This document shows, in pieces, positions 35,705 to 47,816 of a DNA stretch of 64,000 bases; within the stretch, counting starts at the first letter, position 1, and each line of letters starts with the position of its first letter. This DNA comes from Prevotella sp. (lineage in GTDB: Bacteria; Bacteroidota; Bacteroidia; Bacteroidales; Bacteroidaceae). Both the position numbers and the translations under genes were made by a program. The DNA is taken from the NCBI GenBank assembly GCA_017449675.1, contig JAFTFG010000006.1, positions 248,001-312,000 on the forward strand, in the 5' to 3' direction. The notes beneath the pieces were generated by a model. It saw nothing but the letters and a program-made list of their open reading frames with translations. It was not told the DNA's origin and searched no databases.

Positions 35705-38503
35705 TTAGAACGAAGCCTTGAGACCAATGCTGTAATAGCGTGTCTGAGGAGCACTGCCGACATTCATCTCCAGGAGTTTACGTTCCTTGGCGATGGTCAA
35801 CAGATCGTTAGCGGCCACATAGACATCCAGACCCCTTACAAACTTAGCAAATGTATTGGCAAACACCTTTGCGGGGAAGGTATAGGTCAACTGTACCTTA
35901 CGAAGGGTAAAGCGATCATTGCTATACATCCAATAGTCAGAATAACGGTAGTTGTTATCACCATTGGCAGTGGTCAGACGCGGATAGATCGCTGTCTCTG
36001 CAGTCTCTGGTGTCCAACACTCACGAGCAATCTCAGAATATTTAGCAGTACCGGGCATCCAGAAGTAAGAACTGCTCTTCATACCGTGACCACCCAGATA
36101 GAGGTTACCCATCGTGAAGAACGTGAAATTCTTCCATTTCAGAGTCAGGTTGATACCACTCATGAACGGAGAGTCCCAACGACCGAGGAATACCTCATCG
36201 GTAGCGTCAATCTTACCATCGCCATTCTGATCCTTATAGCGGATATCACCAGGCTTCACATCACCGAAGGTCTGTGTAGCAGCCTCATCAATCTCTGCCT
36301 GTGTCTGGAACAGACCCTCAGCCTGTAATCCCCAGAGACCATTAAGAGCCTGTCCTACACGGCTCTGATAAGCATACTCATAGTTCTCATCACGCTTGTC
36401 AGCAGTGCTCTTATACCACATACCGCTGACACCGAGTTTCATATCCACCTGTCCAATCTTCTTGTTCAGATAAACGCTGAAATCGATACCAGTGCGGTTG
36501 TCCACATTGAAGTTCACATAAGGGATAATAGAGGAAGAGGGATAGCCTACCTGTGTGAAGTAGTTAGGATAGAGTGAAGAGGCACGTGTCAATCCACCAT
36601 CCATCTTATTGGTGAAGAAGTTGAAGTCAAAGGTAATCAACTTGTTCCACATAGAACCGCGAAGACCAATCGTAAACTCCTTACGCTTCACATAGGTCAT
36701 ATCAAAGTTGTTACCACGCTGGAACTCGGTAGCAGCCATACCGCCATTGTCACCCCAACTGTACCAACCGCCCTGTTGCATCACAGTCTTGTAAAGATAG
36801 TAACCATCCTCATTGTCAGAAGTGGTGATATCCAAGTCCTGATTGATGACACCATAAGAAGTTGTCAGCATCAGATCGTCAACAAAAGTATCCTTCAGGA
36901 CATCCTTGGTAGGACGCCATCCTAAGGTGAGCACAGGAGATACCTTGCTACGATTACCCTCAGGCAGTTTTGTTGAATAAGGCAGTGCTGCGCTGAAATC
37001 CACATAATAGGTGTGGTCATAGTTGTAACTCAACTGCAAACCAAGGTTGGCATTGGTCGTACGGTGATAGTGACCATTGCGCTGTGTCTGCCAGAGATTA
37101 GCCACCAACATACCGAAGAAGTTGTGTTTCTCGGCAAAGGTGTTGGCATATTCAAACTGACCTGATACATTATAAGTATATCGGTAGGCGGAATTAGAGA
37201 TATTCTCCTGACCAGACTTATAGTCCCTGCCATACTGTGTGATGTCACGAATCATATCCTGACCGGAATAGTTCGTCCATGAGGGAGAGAAAGTGGCGTA
37301 CTCATTCGAATAGCCCTGGTTGTAAGTAGAAGCATAGTCAATACCATAGCGAGCACGGAACATCAAACCCTTCAAGATCGCATTCAGGTTGACATCAAAC
37401 TCTGTATTGAACTGGAACTGACGGCTCACATACTTGTTATCACCGGCTGCAAATGCGGCAGCATAGGGATTGGTCGGGTTCGCCTGTGTACCCCCCAAGA
37501 AGTAGTCACCTTGCAGATAGTTACTGTTCAAAACGGTATTCAGAGAATTCTTATCCGTAGCCTCGATGTAACTGATAGGAATCAATGGTGATACCATATT
37601 GGGACGCAATGTAGCGGCCTGTCCCCACCAGTCGGTGTTTGCCGTATAAGCATCGTAGAAGGTCACATTAGCATCTGCCTTCACAGAAAGGAAGTTATTG
37701 AGTTTCACGTCAATATTACCACGCACGAAGAAACGACTGGTATAGTTGTCGTTGGTATTACCCACCTTCAGCAGAGAAGACTCACGATAGTAACCCGTCG
37801 TGGTGTAGTACTTCATACGCTCTGTACCGCCGGTCACTTCCAAGATACCCTCATAGCGACTGTATGCCTTCTTGATATAGTCAGAAGAATACATGTTGAA
37901 GTTGGGATAGCGATAAGGATTCTCACCAGAAGCAAAATGATAGATATCCGCATCCGTATAGTTGGGGGTCAAACCATCGTTCAAACGAGCCTGGTTATAA
38001 TAACTCATATACTCGGCAGAGCCCAAATACTTCGGCATGTCTTTCGGAGTATAGAAACCCGTATTGGCATGTACATTGATGCGTAGGTCACCAGTCTTAC
38101 CACGCTTGGTGGTAATCAGGATAGCACCCTTGGCGGCACGAGGTCCGTAGAGGACGACTGCCTGTGCGCCCTTCAACAGGGTGATCTGGTCGATTTCCGT
38201 AGGCAGCACGTTATTGGCATCACGCACCATACCGTCAACGACCACGAGATATTCGGTGTTTCCCCAGATATTACCGTTGAAACCACCCACTACATTGTCA
38301 ACAAATCTCAGGCTATAACTATCATATGCTTTGTCAGAAAGTTCCTGCATGTCGATGACAGAGATGCCACCCAGCATGTCCTGCTTGTCAATGGTACGGA
38401 AAGCCACATTGACCTGAGTCGAGTCCGACTCATTCTGAGCGACAGCAGGTGTGACTGATGACAGAGCCATGAGTGCTGACATATAAAATATCTTATGTTT
38501 CAT
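35705..38503 (-). CDS. xusC: SusC-like TonB-dependent transporter lacking the N-terminal regulatory-like domain
   Basis: Outer-membrane transporter paired with xusD. At 932 residues it is about 110 shorter than the paralogue encoded by xusA. A signal peptide (MKHKIFYMSALMALSSVTPA) is followed almost directly by the plug domain (ISVIDMQELSDKAYDSYSLR ... YGPRAAKGAILITTKRG), so the usual carboxypeptidase-regulatory-like N-terminal extension is absent. No clear TonB box was recognised. The barrel ends TRYYSIGLKASF. The second SusC of tandem xylan loci is often of this short type, but that memory was not verified. Confidence 0.91.
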   Translation of the reverse strand: MKHKIFYMSALMALSSVTPAVAQNESDSTQVNVAFRTIDKQDMLGGISVIDMQELSDKAYDSYSLRFVDNVVGGFNGNIWGNTEYLVVVDGMVRDANNVLPTEIDQITLLKGAQAVVLYGPRAAKGAILITTKRGKTGDLRINVHANTGFYTPKDMPKYLGSAEYMSYYNQARLNDGLTPNYTDADIYHFASGENPYRYPNFNMYSSDYIKKAYSRYEGILEVTGGTERMKYYTTTGYYRESSLLKVGNTNDNYTSRFFVRGNIDVKLNNFLSVKADANVTFYDAYTANTDWWGQAATLRPNMVSPLIPISYIEATDKNSLNTVLNSNYLQGDYFLGGTQANPTNPYAAAFAAGDNKYVSRQFQFNTEFDVNLNAILKGLMFRARYGIDYASTYNQGYSNEYATFSPSWTNYSGQDMIRDITQYGRDYKSGQENISNSAYRYTYNVSGQFEYANTFAEKHNFFGMLVANLWQTQRNGHYHRTTNANLGLQLSYNYDHTYYVDFSAALPYSTKLPEGNRSKVSPVLTLGWRPTKDVLKDTFVDDLMLTTSYGVINQDLDITTSDNEDGYYLYKTVMQQGGWYSWGDNGGMAATEFQRGNNFDMTYVKRKEFTIGLRGSMWNKLITFDFNFFTNKMDGGLTRASSLYPNYFTQVGYPSSSIIPYVNFNVDNRTGIDFSVYLNKKIGQVDMKLGVSGMWYKSTADKRDENYEYAYQSRVGQALNGLWGLQAEGLFQTQAEIDEAATQTFGDVKPGDIRYKDQNGDGKIDATDEVFLGRWDSPFMSGINLTLKWKNFTFFTMGNLYLGGHGMKSSSYFWMPGTAKYSEIARECWTPETAETAIYPRLTTANGDNNYRYSDYWMYSNDRFTLRKVQLTYTFPAKVFANTFAKFVRGLDVYVAANDLLTIAKERKLLEMNVGSAPQTRYYSIGLKASF

Positions 38504-38540
38504 AAATCTTTTAATTTTTGAATTTGTATTTTCAAAAGAA

Positions 38541-40433
38541 TTACCAGCCGAAGTTCTGTTTGAACTCAGAAGATATCATCACATCATCGTTCTTGAACGG
38601 TAACCAATAGTGCTTGGCACTGAAGTTACGCTGGATAATCACCTCTTCACGGAAGTTCTTCACCTCGTTCTCTTTGGGATCAACGGAGGTATCCAGTTCT
38701 TGAGCACGATCGAACTTCTGCGTGGTCTTGATATTATAGGGATAGACTGTCAGCAGTTTCCAACGACGCAAATCGTTAAAGCGATGACCTTCGAAGGCAA
38801 GTTCTACGGCACGTTCACGACGGACCTCATCAATAAACTTATCCGTTGTTCCAGTATACTTTGCATTCACATCAGCAACACCGGCACGCTCACGAATCTT
38901 ATTCACAGCATCCTCAGCAGTCAGAGAGCAGTTGTTTGACTTACCCTTGGCACCGCCATATCCCTCAGCAGCGGCCTCTGCATACATCAGATAGACATCA
39001 GCCAGACGCAACCAAGCCAGATGGAAGTGAGTTGCCTTACCATAACCGTAGTCTGCATCATCGTTGTTAGCACCAATAGGAATAAACTTATAGTTGAAGT
39101 ATCCCGTACGGCTGGTCTTACGAGGATCGTCACAGCAGTTGCCGCCCTCATACAGGTTTGCATACTGATATTTCTTATTATCCTCTGAAGGAGCCTTGAT
39201 CTGCTTCACACCATCATAGATGAAGTTGTTATAGAAGCGAGGGTCACGATCCTTCCAAGGATGTGTCTTGTCAAAGGTTGATTCCGGATCATTCAAAGGA
39301 AGACCATTGGCCATACCGAAATAGTTCACGTAATTGGCAGCGGGACAAAGGATGATACCGTCACCATTACAGATAGTAGACAACTGATAGGAGTTCATCT
39401 GACGCCAGAAAGAGTCAGCACCATAGGTGGGACTGCGCATGATGGCCTCAGTACTACCGGGCATCAGCCAGTTCTGCTCTTTCGTATAGAACAGAGAACT
39501 GTAGTCTTCAAAATCAACCAGTGCATACTGGGTCTGACCACTCTCCACCAACTGCAATACCTGTCCAAGAGCATCAGCGGCACGCTTACAGTAGGTAGCA
39601 TCATACTTATACTGGTCACCCGTAGCCTCCTGTCCATTGACCATCAACGGACTGCCGGCATAGAGCAGACACTTGCCCAGATATGAAAGTGCCCAGATCT
39701 TGTTAGGACGGAAAGCGTTTTTACCCTTGGTATTAGCACCTGTAGAAGTGGCATCCCAGTCAATAGGTAACAAATCGGCGGCTTTCTGGAAGTCAGCAGC
39801 CATCTTTTCAGCACACTCCTGGTAACTGTCACGAGGCAGGTTGAACTGAGCGGTAGGCTCCATTGGTTCTGTCAGATATGGCAGACCGCCCCAATAACTG
39901 GTCAGTTGGAAATAGAACCAGGCACGGAAGAAATAGAGTTGTCCGGCTATCATGTCACGCTGCTCTTTGGTGGCATCTTTCAACAAGCCCTCTTCCAGAG
40001 CCTGCAAGCCTATATTGGCCTGACGAATGGCATACCAGCCGCCACCCCAAAGAGCCTTATCAAAACGTGCACCAGCACTTCCCTGAATTTGATCAACAGC
40101 CCAGTTCCTATCCAAGAAACATGCGCCATTATTGAAGTAACTACGATAGTTACCATTATCAATTTGGAAGCCCATGAGGTATTCACCATTACCGGTTGTA
40201 ATCACCTCATCCTCGCCCCAGTTGAATGAACTGACCCAATAATGCTTTGCCACATCAGGAATGACGTTATACATAACCTCAATATATCCCTGGAAATTGG
40301 CAAAGTTCTTAAATGCATCTTCCTTCTGTAGTACCGACTCGGCATCTGCCTCCAGATAGTCAGTGCAAGAGGTCGTGCCAAAAGCCGTAGCAGTCAGCAG
40401 TGCGAACAGAATATATTTAAATGACTTTTTCAT
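38541..40433 (-). CDS. xusB: SusD-like xylan-binding lipoprotein, first pair
   Basis: Lid protein of the first xylan SusC/SusD pair. The 630-residue product has lipobox FGTTSC23. It carries the SusD TPR helices (GQLYFFRAWFYFQLTSYWGG) and the C-terminal ERAVELAFEGHRFNDLRRWK signature, ending SEFKQNFGW. It lies 14 bases after xusA and 37 before xusC. The likely ligand is arabinoxylan oligosaccharide, by context. Confidence 0.93.
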   Translation of the reverse strand: MKKSFKYILFALLTATAFGTTSCTDYLEADAESVLQKEDAFKNFANFQGYIEVMYNVIPDVAKHYWVSSFNWGEDEVITTGNGEYLMGFQIDNGNYRSYFNNGACFLDRNWAVDQIQGSAGARFDKALWGGGWYAIRQANIGLQALEEGLLKDATKEQRDMIAGQLYFFRAWFYFQLTSYWGGLPYLTEPMEPTAQFNLPRDSYQECAEKMAADFQKAADLLPIDWDATSTGANTKGKNAFRPNKIWALSYLGKCLLYAGSPLMVNGQEATGDQYKYDATYCKRAADALGQVLQLVESGQTQYALVDFEDYSSLFYTKEQNWLMPGSTEAIMRSPTYGADSFWRQMNSYQLSTICNGDGIILCPAANYVNYFGMANGLPLNDPESTFDKTHPWKDRDPRFYNNFIYDGVKQIKAPSEDNKKYQYANLYEGGNCCDDPRKTSRTGYFNYKFIPIGANNDDADYGYGKATHFHLAWLRLADVYLMYAEAAAEGYGGAKGKSNNCSLTAEDAVNKIRERAGVADVNAKYTGTTDKFIDEVRRERAVELAFEGHRFNDLRRWKLLTVYPYNIKTTQKFDRAQELDTSVDPKENEVKNFREEVIIQRNFSAKHYWLPFKNDDVMISSEFKQNFGW

Positions 40434-40447
40434 TTCTACTCATCATT

Positions 40448-43400
40448 TTAAAGTGTGACTTTAAGACCTAAGTTAAAACGACGCTGTGTCGGATAAGCAC
40501 TCCAACCACCGGTGTTCGACTCACGGTCGTCAGGCATATTCGTCCAGAGGGCGAGGTTGTTACCGTTGATGAACAACTTCAGGCTCTGCAGACCTGCTGC
40601 CTTCAACCATTTCTCCTTAGAGAAAGTGTAAGAGATCTCTGCATATTTCAGACGGAGATAAGAACCATCGTACATAAAACGCGTACCATTGGTATAGTCG
40701 CTCTTCTGTGTCAGCCAACGAGGCAGGGGCACGTCCGCATTCTGGTTGTCCTTGCTCCAATAACTACCCTCATAGTATGCGGTGTTACGAGAACCGCCCA
40801 GGCTCTCCAAACCAACCGAACGGGAAACGTTGTTAGTGCCATAGAACTGTACGAAAGCACTCCATCCCTTCCAGTCAACACCTACTTGGAAATTGAGAGT
40901 GTTCTGTGGGATACTGGTAAATCCATAGGGGATATTATCGTTTACGGAAATCACACCATCTGCATCATAGTCGAGGATGATGTAGTTACCAGGCATACGG
41001 GCATCATCTTTATCAAAGTGAGCGGTACTACCATACAACTCATCCCAGTTGTTATAATAGCCGTGATCCAGATAGGTATAGGTCTGGTTGATGGCCTTAC
41101 CTGCCTTCTTTTGGTATTCTGGCTTCAACTGAGGATCGTCAGCCTCTTGAATCTCACTGGTAGCATGGGTAAATGCCAGATTTCCCCAAAGGCGCAGGTT
41201 CTTATTGAGTTGTTTATTGAAGCGCAGGTCCACCTCATAACCGGAACTCTTCACCTCGCCCAAGTTGGCTGTTGGCGCATTACCACCATAATAAGATGGT
41301 ACGGCACGAGAGGTACCTGCAATCAGAATGTTAGAGCGATGCTCTCTGAAGTAGTCGAAGGAACCGGTAATCAGACCACCGAAGAAGCCGAAATCGACAG
41401 CAAGGTCTAACTTCTTGGCAACCTCCCATTGAAGTTCCGGGTTACCCTGTTGTGACTGCTGCCACCATGTGTAGGGACTCTTGGCAGGATCAACACCCGT
41501 CAAGTCCTGACGATAGTTACCGCCATTGGCCCACTGGTCACGATAAAGCCAACGACCTGAGACATAGTCATCACCAATCTCACCATAAGAAGCACGGAGT
41601 TTCAACATATCGATGATGTGCTTCTCACGCAGTTTTTTCATGAAGGGCTCCTCACTGACCATCCAACCGATAGCACCAGAATTGAAGAAAGCAAAGCGGT
41701 TCTCGTCAGAGAAAATCTCAGAGCCGTTGTAAGCACCATTGTACTCAAACAAATAACGGTGAGCAAAGTCGTAAGTCACACGGAATACCCAGTTCTCACG
41801 ATAATGAGGTTCCTGAGTTCCCGTTGCATACTGCTCACGGCTAAAGTTACCCATCGCACCGATATTGTGAAGACCGAATTCACGGTTCCAGTTGATCTGA
41901 GCCGAGTAGTTCAGACGACGATAAGTCGCCCAGTTATTCATATTACCGGCACTGGTTTTCCAAGCCACGTTATTCTTGAAGTCAAACTTGTTCAACGCAT
42001 CCGGATCAACATCCGTATGGGTCACACCCGTATCCGGATCTATCCACTTGTGGGCATCGTCCTCCCAGTCGGTCGTATCGTCAATACCACGACCGGACTC
42101 TTGGAATGCATTGTCGAAAGCCAACTTGAGTTGAGCCTTCAAACCCTTAGTGATAAAACTAAGATCCTGCTCCAAGGTGAAGTCGGTATTCAGACGGTCA
42201 TCGGTGGTATATCCGATACCCCCAACACTCAGATACTCCATTGAGTTCTGGGCTGCCTGAGTGGGGTTGGGGAAATAATAACCCCAAGTACCATCATCAT
42301 ACAAAGGACGGAAGGAGTCGGGAGAAATGCCATAGAAAGCAGACCATACCAGATTCTCATACTGTGCCTGTGTAGCCTTCTTCACGGCGTGAGAACCGGA
42401 GAGGTTGACATGCAACTGAGTGGTCTTTGTCAGATTGAAGTCCAAGTTACTACGAACGTTGATACGGTCGTAAGAGAAGCCCGGCTCATAACCACGGAAA
42501 TTAGGCATCTTCTTATAGATATCACCCTCATGAGCATAGTCGGCATTCACGAAGTACTTCACGAACTTGGAACCGCCAGTCACATTAACATTAACATTAT
42601 AAGAGGTGGCGACATCCTTCAACAACTCGTCTACCCAGTTCACGTTGGGGTAACGCTCGAATTCATCACGGTTGGCAGGATAGCGGTACTTGTTCAGAGT
42701 TGCCTGAGGCAGATAATAAGCCCAAGACTCAGGACGGTAAGCCAACTCACTCTCAATGACTTGGTTGCGGAGTTTCAAGGCATCATAGGCATCCATCATG
42801 TCAGGCAACTTCGAATAAGTCTTCAAGGTCATGTTGGCATTGATGTTGATGGTAGCCTTACCCTCTTGACCACGCTTGGTGGTAATCAGGATAACACCGT
42901 TAGCACCACGTACACCGAACACGGCAGTAGCAGAGGCATCCTTCAACACAGAAATCGTCTCGACAGAGTTGATATCAACACTGTTCATGGGACGCTCTAC
43001 GCCATCCACCAGAATCAGAGGAGAACTGGAGTTCCATGACGTCACACCACGAATGGTAATCTCAGGATCCTCGTCACCCGGCTTACCAGTAGTACTCATC
43101 GTTACTACACCAGGGAGGTTACCTGTCAAAGCCTGTCCAAGGCTCGTCACACCACCAGTACGTTCCAGCACTTTAGAATTGGTCTGGGTGATTGCTCCCA
43201 CCACAGACGCTTTCTTCTGTTGACCGAAACCTACAACTACGACCTCTTCGAGTTCTGTGTCGTCATTCAGCGTAATATTGAAAGTACGCTGCTTGCCAAC
43301 CTTCACCTCACGAGTAGTCATACCCACGTAGGAAACGACGAGTGTCGTATTCTCCGAGGGAACTGACAACGTAAAGTTACCATCGAAATCAGTCACTGTT

Positions 43401-43582
43401 CCAAGGGAAGTTTTTCCCTTCACTACAACCGAAGCACCAATCAGAGGCTCCGAATTGTTGTCAACGACTGTACCCTTAACGGTAATACCCCCCCCGCCTT
43501 GCGCTTGCAACTGGAGAGAGAATGCTATCAGCATCAAAACCGTAGGAACAGCCCTTTTGATCAATTGTTTTAGATTTCTCAT
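40448..43582 (-). CDS. xusA: SusC-like TonB-dependent xylo-oligosaccharide transporter
   Basis: Outer-membrane transporter and first gene of the six-gene xus operon. The 1044-residue product contains a signal peptide, a carboxypeptidase-regulatory-like domain (VKGTVVDNNSEPLIGASVVV), a TonB box region (EEVVVVGFGQQKK), a plug and a 22-strand-type barrel ending RRFNLGLKVTL. Upstream is a TACATTTG -7 box with tandem TGTTAC sites (43658-43723), so the operon is probably induced by a xylan-sensing regulator encoded elsewhere. Confidence 0.94.
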   Translation of the reverse strand: MRNLKQLIKRAVPTVLMLIAFSLQLQAQGGGGITVKGTVVDNNSEPLIGASVVVKGKTSLGTVTDFDGNFTLSVPSENTTLVVSYVGMTTREVKVGKQRTFNITLNDDTELEEVVVVGFGQQKKASVVGAITQTNSKVLERTGGVTSLGQALTGNLPGVVTMSTTGKPGDEDPEITIRGVTSWNSSSPLILVDGVERPMNSVDINSVETISVLKDASATAVFGVRGANGVILITTKRGQEGKATININANMTLKTYSKLPDMMDAYDALKLRNQVIESELAYRPESWAYYLPQATLNKYRYPANRDEFERYPNVNWVDELLKDVATSYNVNVNVTGGSKFVKYFVNADYAHEGDIYKKMPNFRGYEPGFSYDRINVRSNLDFNLTKTTQLHVNLSGSHAVKKATQAQYENLVWSAFYGISPDSFRPLYDDGTWGYYFPNPTQAAQNSMEYLSVGGIGYTTDDRLNTDFTLEQDLSFITKGLKAQLKLAFDNAFQESGRGIDDTTDWEDDAHKWIDPDTGVTHTDVDPDALNKFDFKNNVAWKTSAGNMNNWATYRRLNYSAQINWNREFGLHNIGAMGNFSREQYATGTQEPHYRENWVFRVTYDFAHRYLFEYNGAYNGSEIFSDENRFAFFNSGAIGWMVSEEPFMKKLREKHIIDMLKLRASYGEIGDDYVSGRWLYRDQWANGGNYRQDLTGVDPAKSPYTWWQQSQQGNPELQWEVAKKLDLAVDFGFFGGLITGSFDYFREHRSNILIAGTSRAVPSYYGGNAPTANLGEVKSSGYEVDLRFNKQLNKNLRLWGNLAFTHATSEIQEADDPQLKPEYQKKAGKAINQTYTYLDHGYYNNWDELYGSTAHFDKDDARMPGNYIILDYDADGVISVNDNIPYGFTSIPQNTLNFQVGVDWKGWSAFVQFYGTNNVSRSVGLESLGGSRNTAYYEGSYWSKDNQNADVPLPRWLTQKSDYTNGTRFMYDGSYLRLKYAEISYTFSKEKWLKAAGLQSLKLFINGNNLALWTNMPDDRESNTGGWSAYPTQRRFNLGLKVTL

Positions 43583-43657
43583 TGTTACTAAATTTGATTC
43601 ATCGGTTTATTATGTTTATTTAAGTGAACTTTCAACAGATATTTAACATTGCGGGTG

Positions 43658-43723
43658 CAAATGTAAACACTTTTTTATATTTGGAAATTCTCCCTTGTAA
43701 CAAAGTCTTTGTCATTTGTAACA
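43658..43723 (-). promoter_or_regulatory. xusA promoter with tandem TGTTAC operator
   Basis: On the minus strand, TGTTAC half-sites begin at 43723 and 43702 (21 bases apart), and the -7 box TACATTTG begins at 43665, 37 bases after the second. No TTTG -33 box is present, as expected for an activated promoter. The distal half-site overlaps the 3' end of the upstream GH5 gene. The layout is the same as at 45710-45768, 45790-45855 and 54293-54359. Confidence 0.8.
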
Positions 43724-45550
43724 TACTTTAAAAACTTGCATTTTGCCTGACTTTGTCACTGTTTTCATGATACAAATACCACGGGCCGGTGTTACAATTC
43801 TGGCACCCGAAAGGGTATAGTATTCCCTGGAAACAATTTCGTCAACACCATCCACATCCAGGATACCGGTCGGTGTTACTCCGTCATTACTCAAGAAAAT
43901 CTGCTTGATATAGATGGGGCTGCCGCCATAGGACCAGAAGCCAACGATATAGACATGCGAGGGATCAAAGTTATGATCAAACTTCGTACAGGCATCATCC
44001 TGGTAGGCTTTCAAGTTATGCAAGTCTAATACGATCTTAGTGTCAGAACCAAATCCAGTACGTGATGGACTGGTCCAATAACTGTTATTGTCGAACATAC
44101 GGAAGTTTGCGCCAGCACTCTGCACCTGTTTGAGTTCCACCACCAGATATTTGTAGGCCGACAAATCAACACCCTCCGGATATTGCCAACCGCCGAAACC
44201 ATACTGCCCCGTCTTCAGCGCACCTGTTGCCTCATCATAGGTCCCCTGTTCAAAGATGCTGGGATTAAACCATTGGGCAGACAAGGAGAATAGCGGTTGC
44301 TTCTCGCGTACATATTTATAATCGGGGGCATTGATCATGTCACTATACTCCTGAGAGGCATAATACTGAAACCTTCGGAAACAGGGACGAGGACATGCCT
44401 CCGGGTCTGTCAAGAAAGTCTCACCATCAGCGGCGACATCATTATACTTCGCCAATATCTCGCCACCCGTAAAAAGCAACCAACTCACATTACATGTCTC
44501 ATCAGCAATACGGATGAAATTGGCACCGAAGCCCTCACCACCTGCGACACCCGTCTTGGAGAATCCAAAGGAACACCGCACTAGAAACTCAGTAGTACTC
44601 CCTTCCTTAAACGGGCTATACTTCTTTGGTCCCCAGTCCATCTCCGTCACGACAACAGGAGCGATTTCAGCCACAGGACCAATCTGGTCTTCCCAGCCTC
44701 GTTTGAATTCACGGTAGTTGACCACTACATCCTGACCATCGGAAGTACCTGCATTATACCACCCTGGATAACAATGGACGGCATAACCGATATTCCCGCC
44801 CGTAATCGGATATTTGGCAAAACCGGCATACTGCGACTGCCAACCCAGTCCAGGAATCAGCAGGATGTTATTGCAATACTCACGGATCTTATTGACGATG
44901 GTCTGAAAATATTGAGTCATCGCCTCATCGCGCGTACCACTATTATATATAATACTCACCGGTTCATTGGCTAACTCAAAGATGATGGCATTGTTGTTCT
45001 TCAACTTCGGATGCTGCGCCACACATTCCCAGACTTTCAACAGATATTGCTGATAGGCATCTCCCACAGCGATATTCTCAGGACAGACACCAGGAGGACG
45101 CATCACCACATACAGCCCTTTGGACATCGCATACTCCGCCATCGGCACAAAGACCTCATCCAAATACTTTTTAAAACGGTCAAATTTAAAATACTGAATG
45201 TTATTTTCCGGAACATAATAGACACCTGCCGGAACATCATTACTCCAGTAGGGATCCATGTGCTGACGTACGAACGTCATCTTCCAACCAGCATTCATAA
45301 TACCGTCAATAATACCTTTATTATATTTCAGGCATCCGTTGACATCAAAGTTAGTCCATTTCGTCCCCTGCTCGTTGAACCAAGGACTGAATGTCTGAGC
45401 AAAGCCATGCATATTCACACGCTTGCCGGTAGCATCCACAAAGAACTGCCCTTCCACATGCAAAGGGGAGGGTGCCTGAGCCGTTGTCACTCGACCACTA
45501 AGACAGAGCAGCAGCAAGAAAAGGAATGTTTTGAGTTTAAAGTTATTCAT
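43712..45550 (-). CDS. GH5 glycoside hydrolase, secreted, with a C-terminal T9SS-like tail
   Basis: Probable endo-acting beta-glycanase; xylanase is inferred from context and the subfamily is not determined. The 612-residue product has a signal peptide. Its GH5 barrel has the acid/base in FELANEPVS (E196) and the nucleophile in VVTEMDWGP (E303). A Trp-rich jelly-roll-like region follows (about 420-565). The last 45 residues (REYYTLSGARIV, GICIMKTV, FKVCYK) resemble the short C-terminal sorting tails of type IX secretion cargo in Prevotella. It has its own promoter and operator (45703-45768) and precedes xusA. Confidence 0.86.
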   Translation of the reverse strand: MNNFKLKTFLFLLLLCLSGRVTTAQAPSPLHVEGQFFVDATGKRVNMHGFAQTFSPWFNEQGTKWTNFDVNGCLKYNKGIIDGIMNAGWKMTFVRQHMDPYWSNDVPAGVYYVPENNIQYFKFDRFKKYLDEVFVPMAEYAMSKGLYVVMRPPGVCPENIAVGDAYQQYLLKVWECVAQHPKLKNNNAIIFELANEPVSIIYNSGTRDEAMTQYFQTIVNKIREYCNNILLIPGLGWQSQYAGFAKYPITGGNIGYAVHCYPGWYNAGTSDGQDVVVNYREFKRGWEDQIGPVAEIAPVVVTEMDWGPKKYSPFKEGSTTEFLVRCSFGFSKTGVAGGEGFGANFIRIADETCNVSWLLFTGGEILAKYNDVAADGETFLTDPEACPRPCFRRFQYYASQEYSDMINAPDYKYVREKQPLFSLSAQWFNPSIFEQGTYDEATGALKTGQYGFGGWQYPEGVDLSAYKYLVVELKQVQSAGANFRMFDNNSYWTSPSRTGFGSDTKIVLDLHNLKAYQDDACTKFDHNFDPSHVYIVGFWSYGGSPIYIKQIFLSNDGVTPTGILDVDGVDEIVSREYYTLSGARIVTPARGICIMKTVTKSGKMQVFKVCYK

Positions 45551-45702
45551 TGTGCAATCAATATTTTGAATTTACATTGTTTTTCAAACAAATGGGGAGG
45601 TGACTCACGTCAGCCCCCCATGACTAAAACCATAACTAGCATAACTACTAATCAAATATTTCAAATCTAACCTAAGTCGTATAATGCTTTTCATTTGTGA
45701 TG

Positions 45703-45768
45703 CAAAATTACAACTATCTGACAAACACTCCAAACTTTCCAGTTACACGAACTTTTTGATTTGTAACA
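45703..45768 (-). promoter_or_regulatory. GH5 gene promoter with tandem TGTTAC operator
   Basis: On the minus strand, TGTTAC begins at 45768 and TGTAAC at 45747 (21 bases apart), and the -7 box TAATTTTG begins at 45710 (37 bases on). TTTG at 45734-45731 gives a proper 20-base spacer to the -7 box. This is the only one of the four operator-bearing promoters with a good -33 element. Confidence 0.82.
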
Positions 45769-45788
45769 ATCCTGCCGGAATGTCTTAA

Positions 45789-47810
<2,022 letters not shown>

Positions 47811-47816
47811 CCCTCT

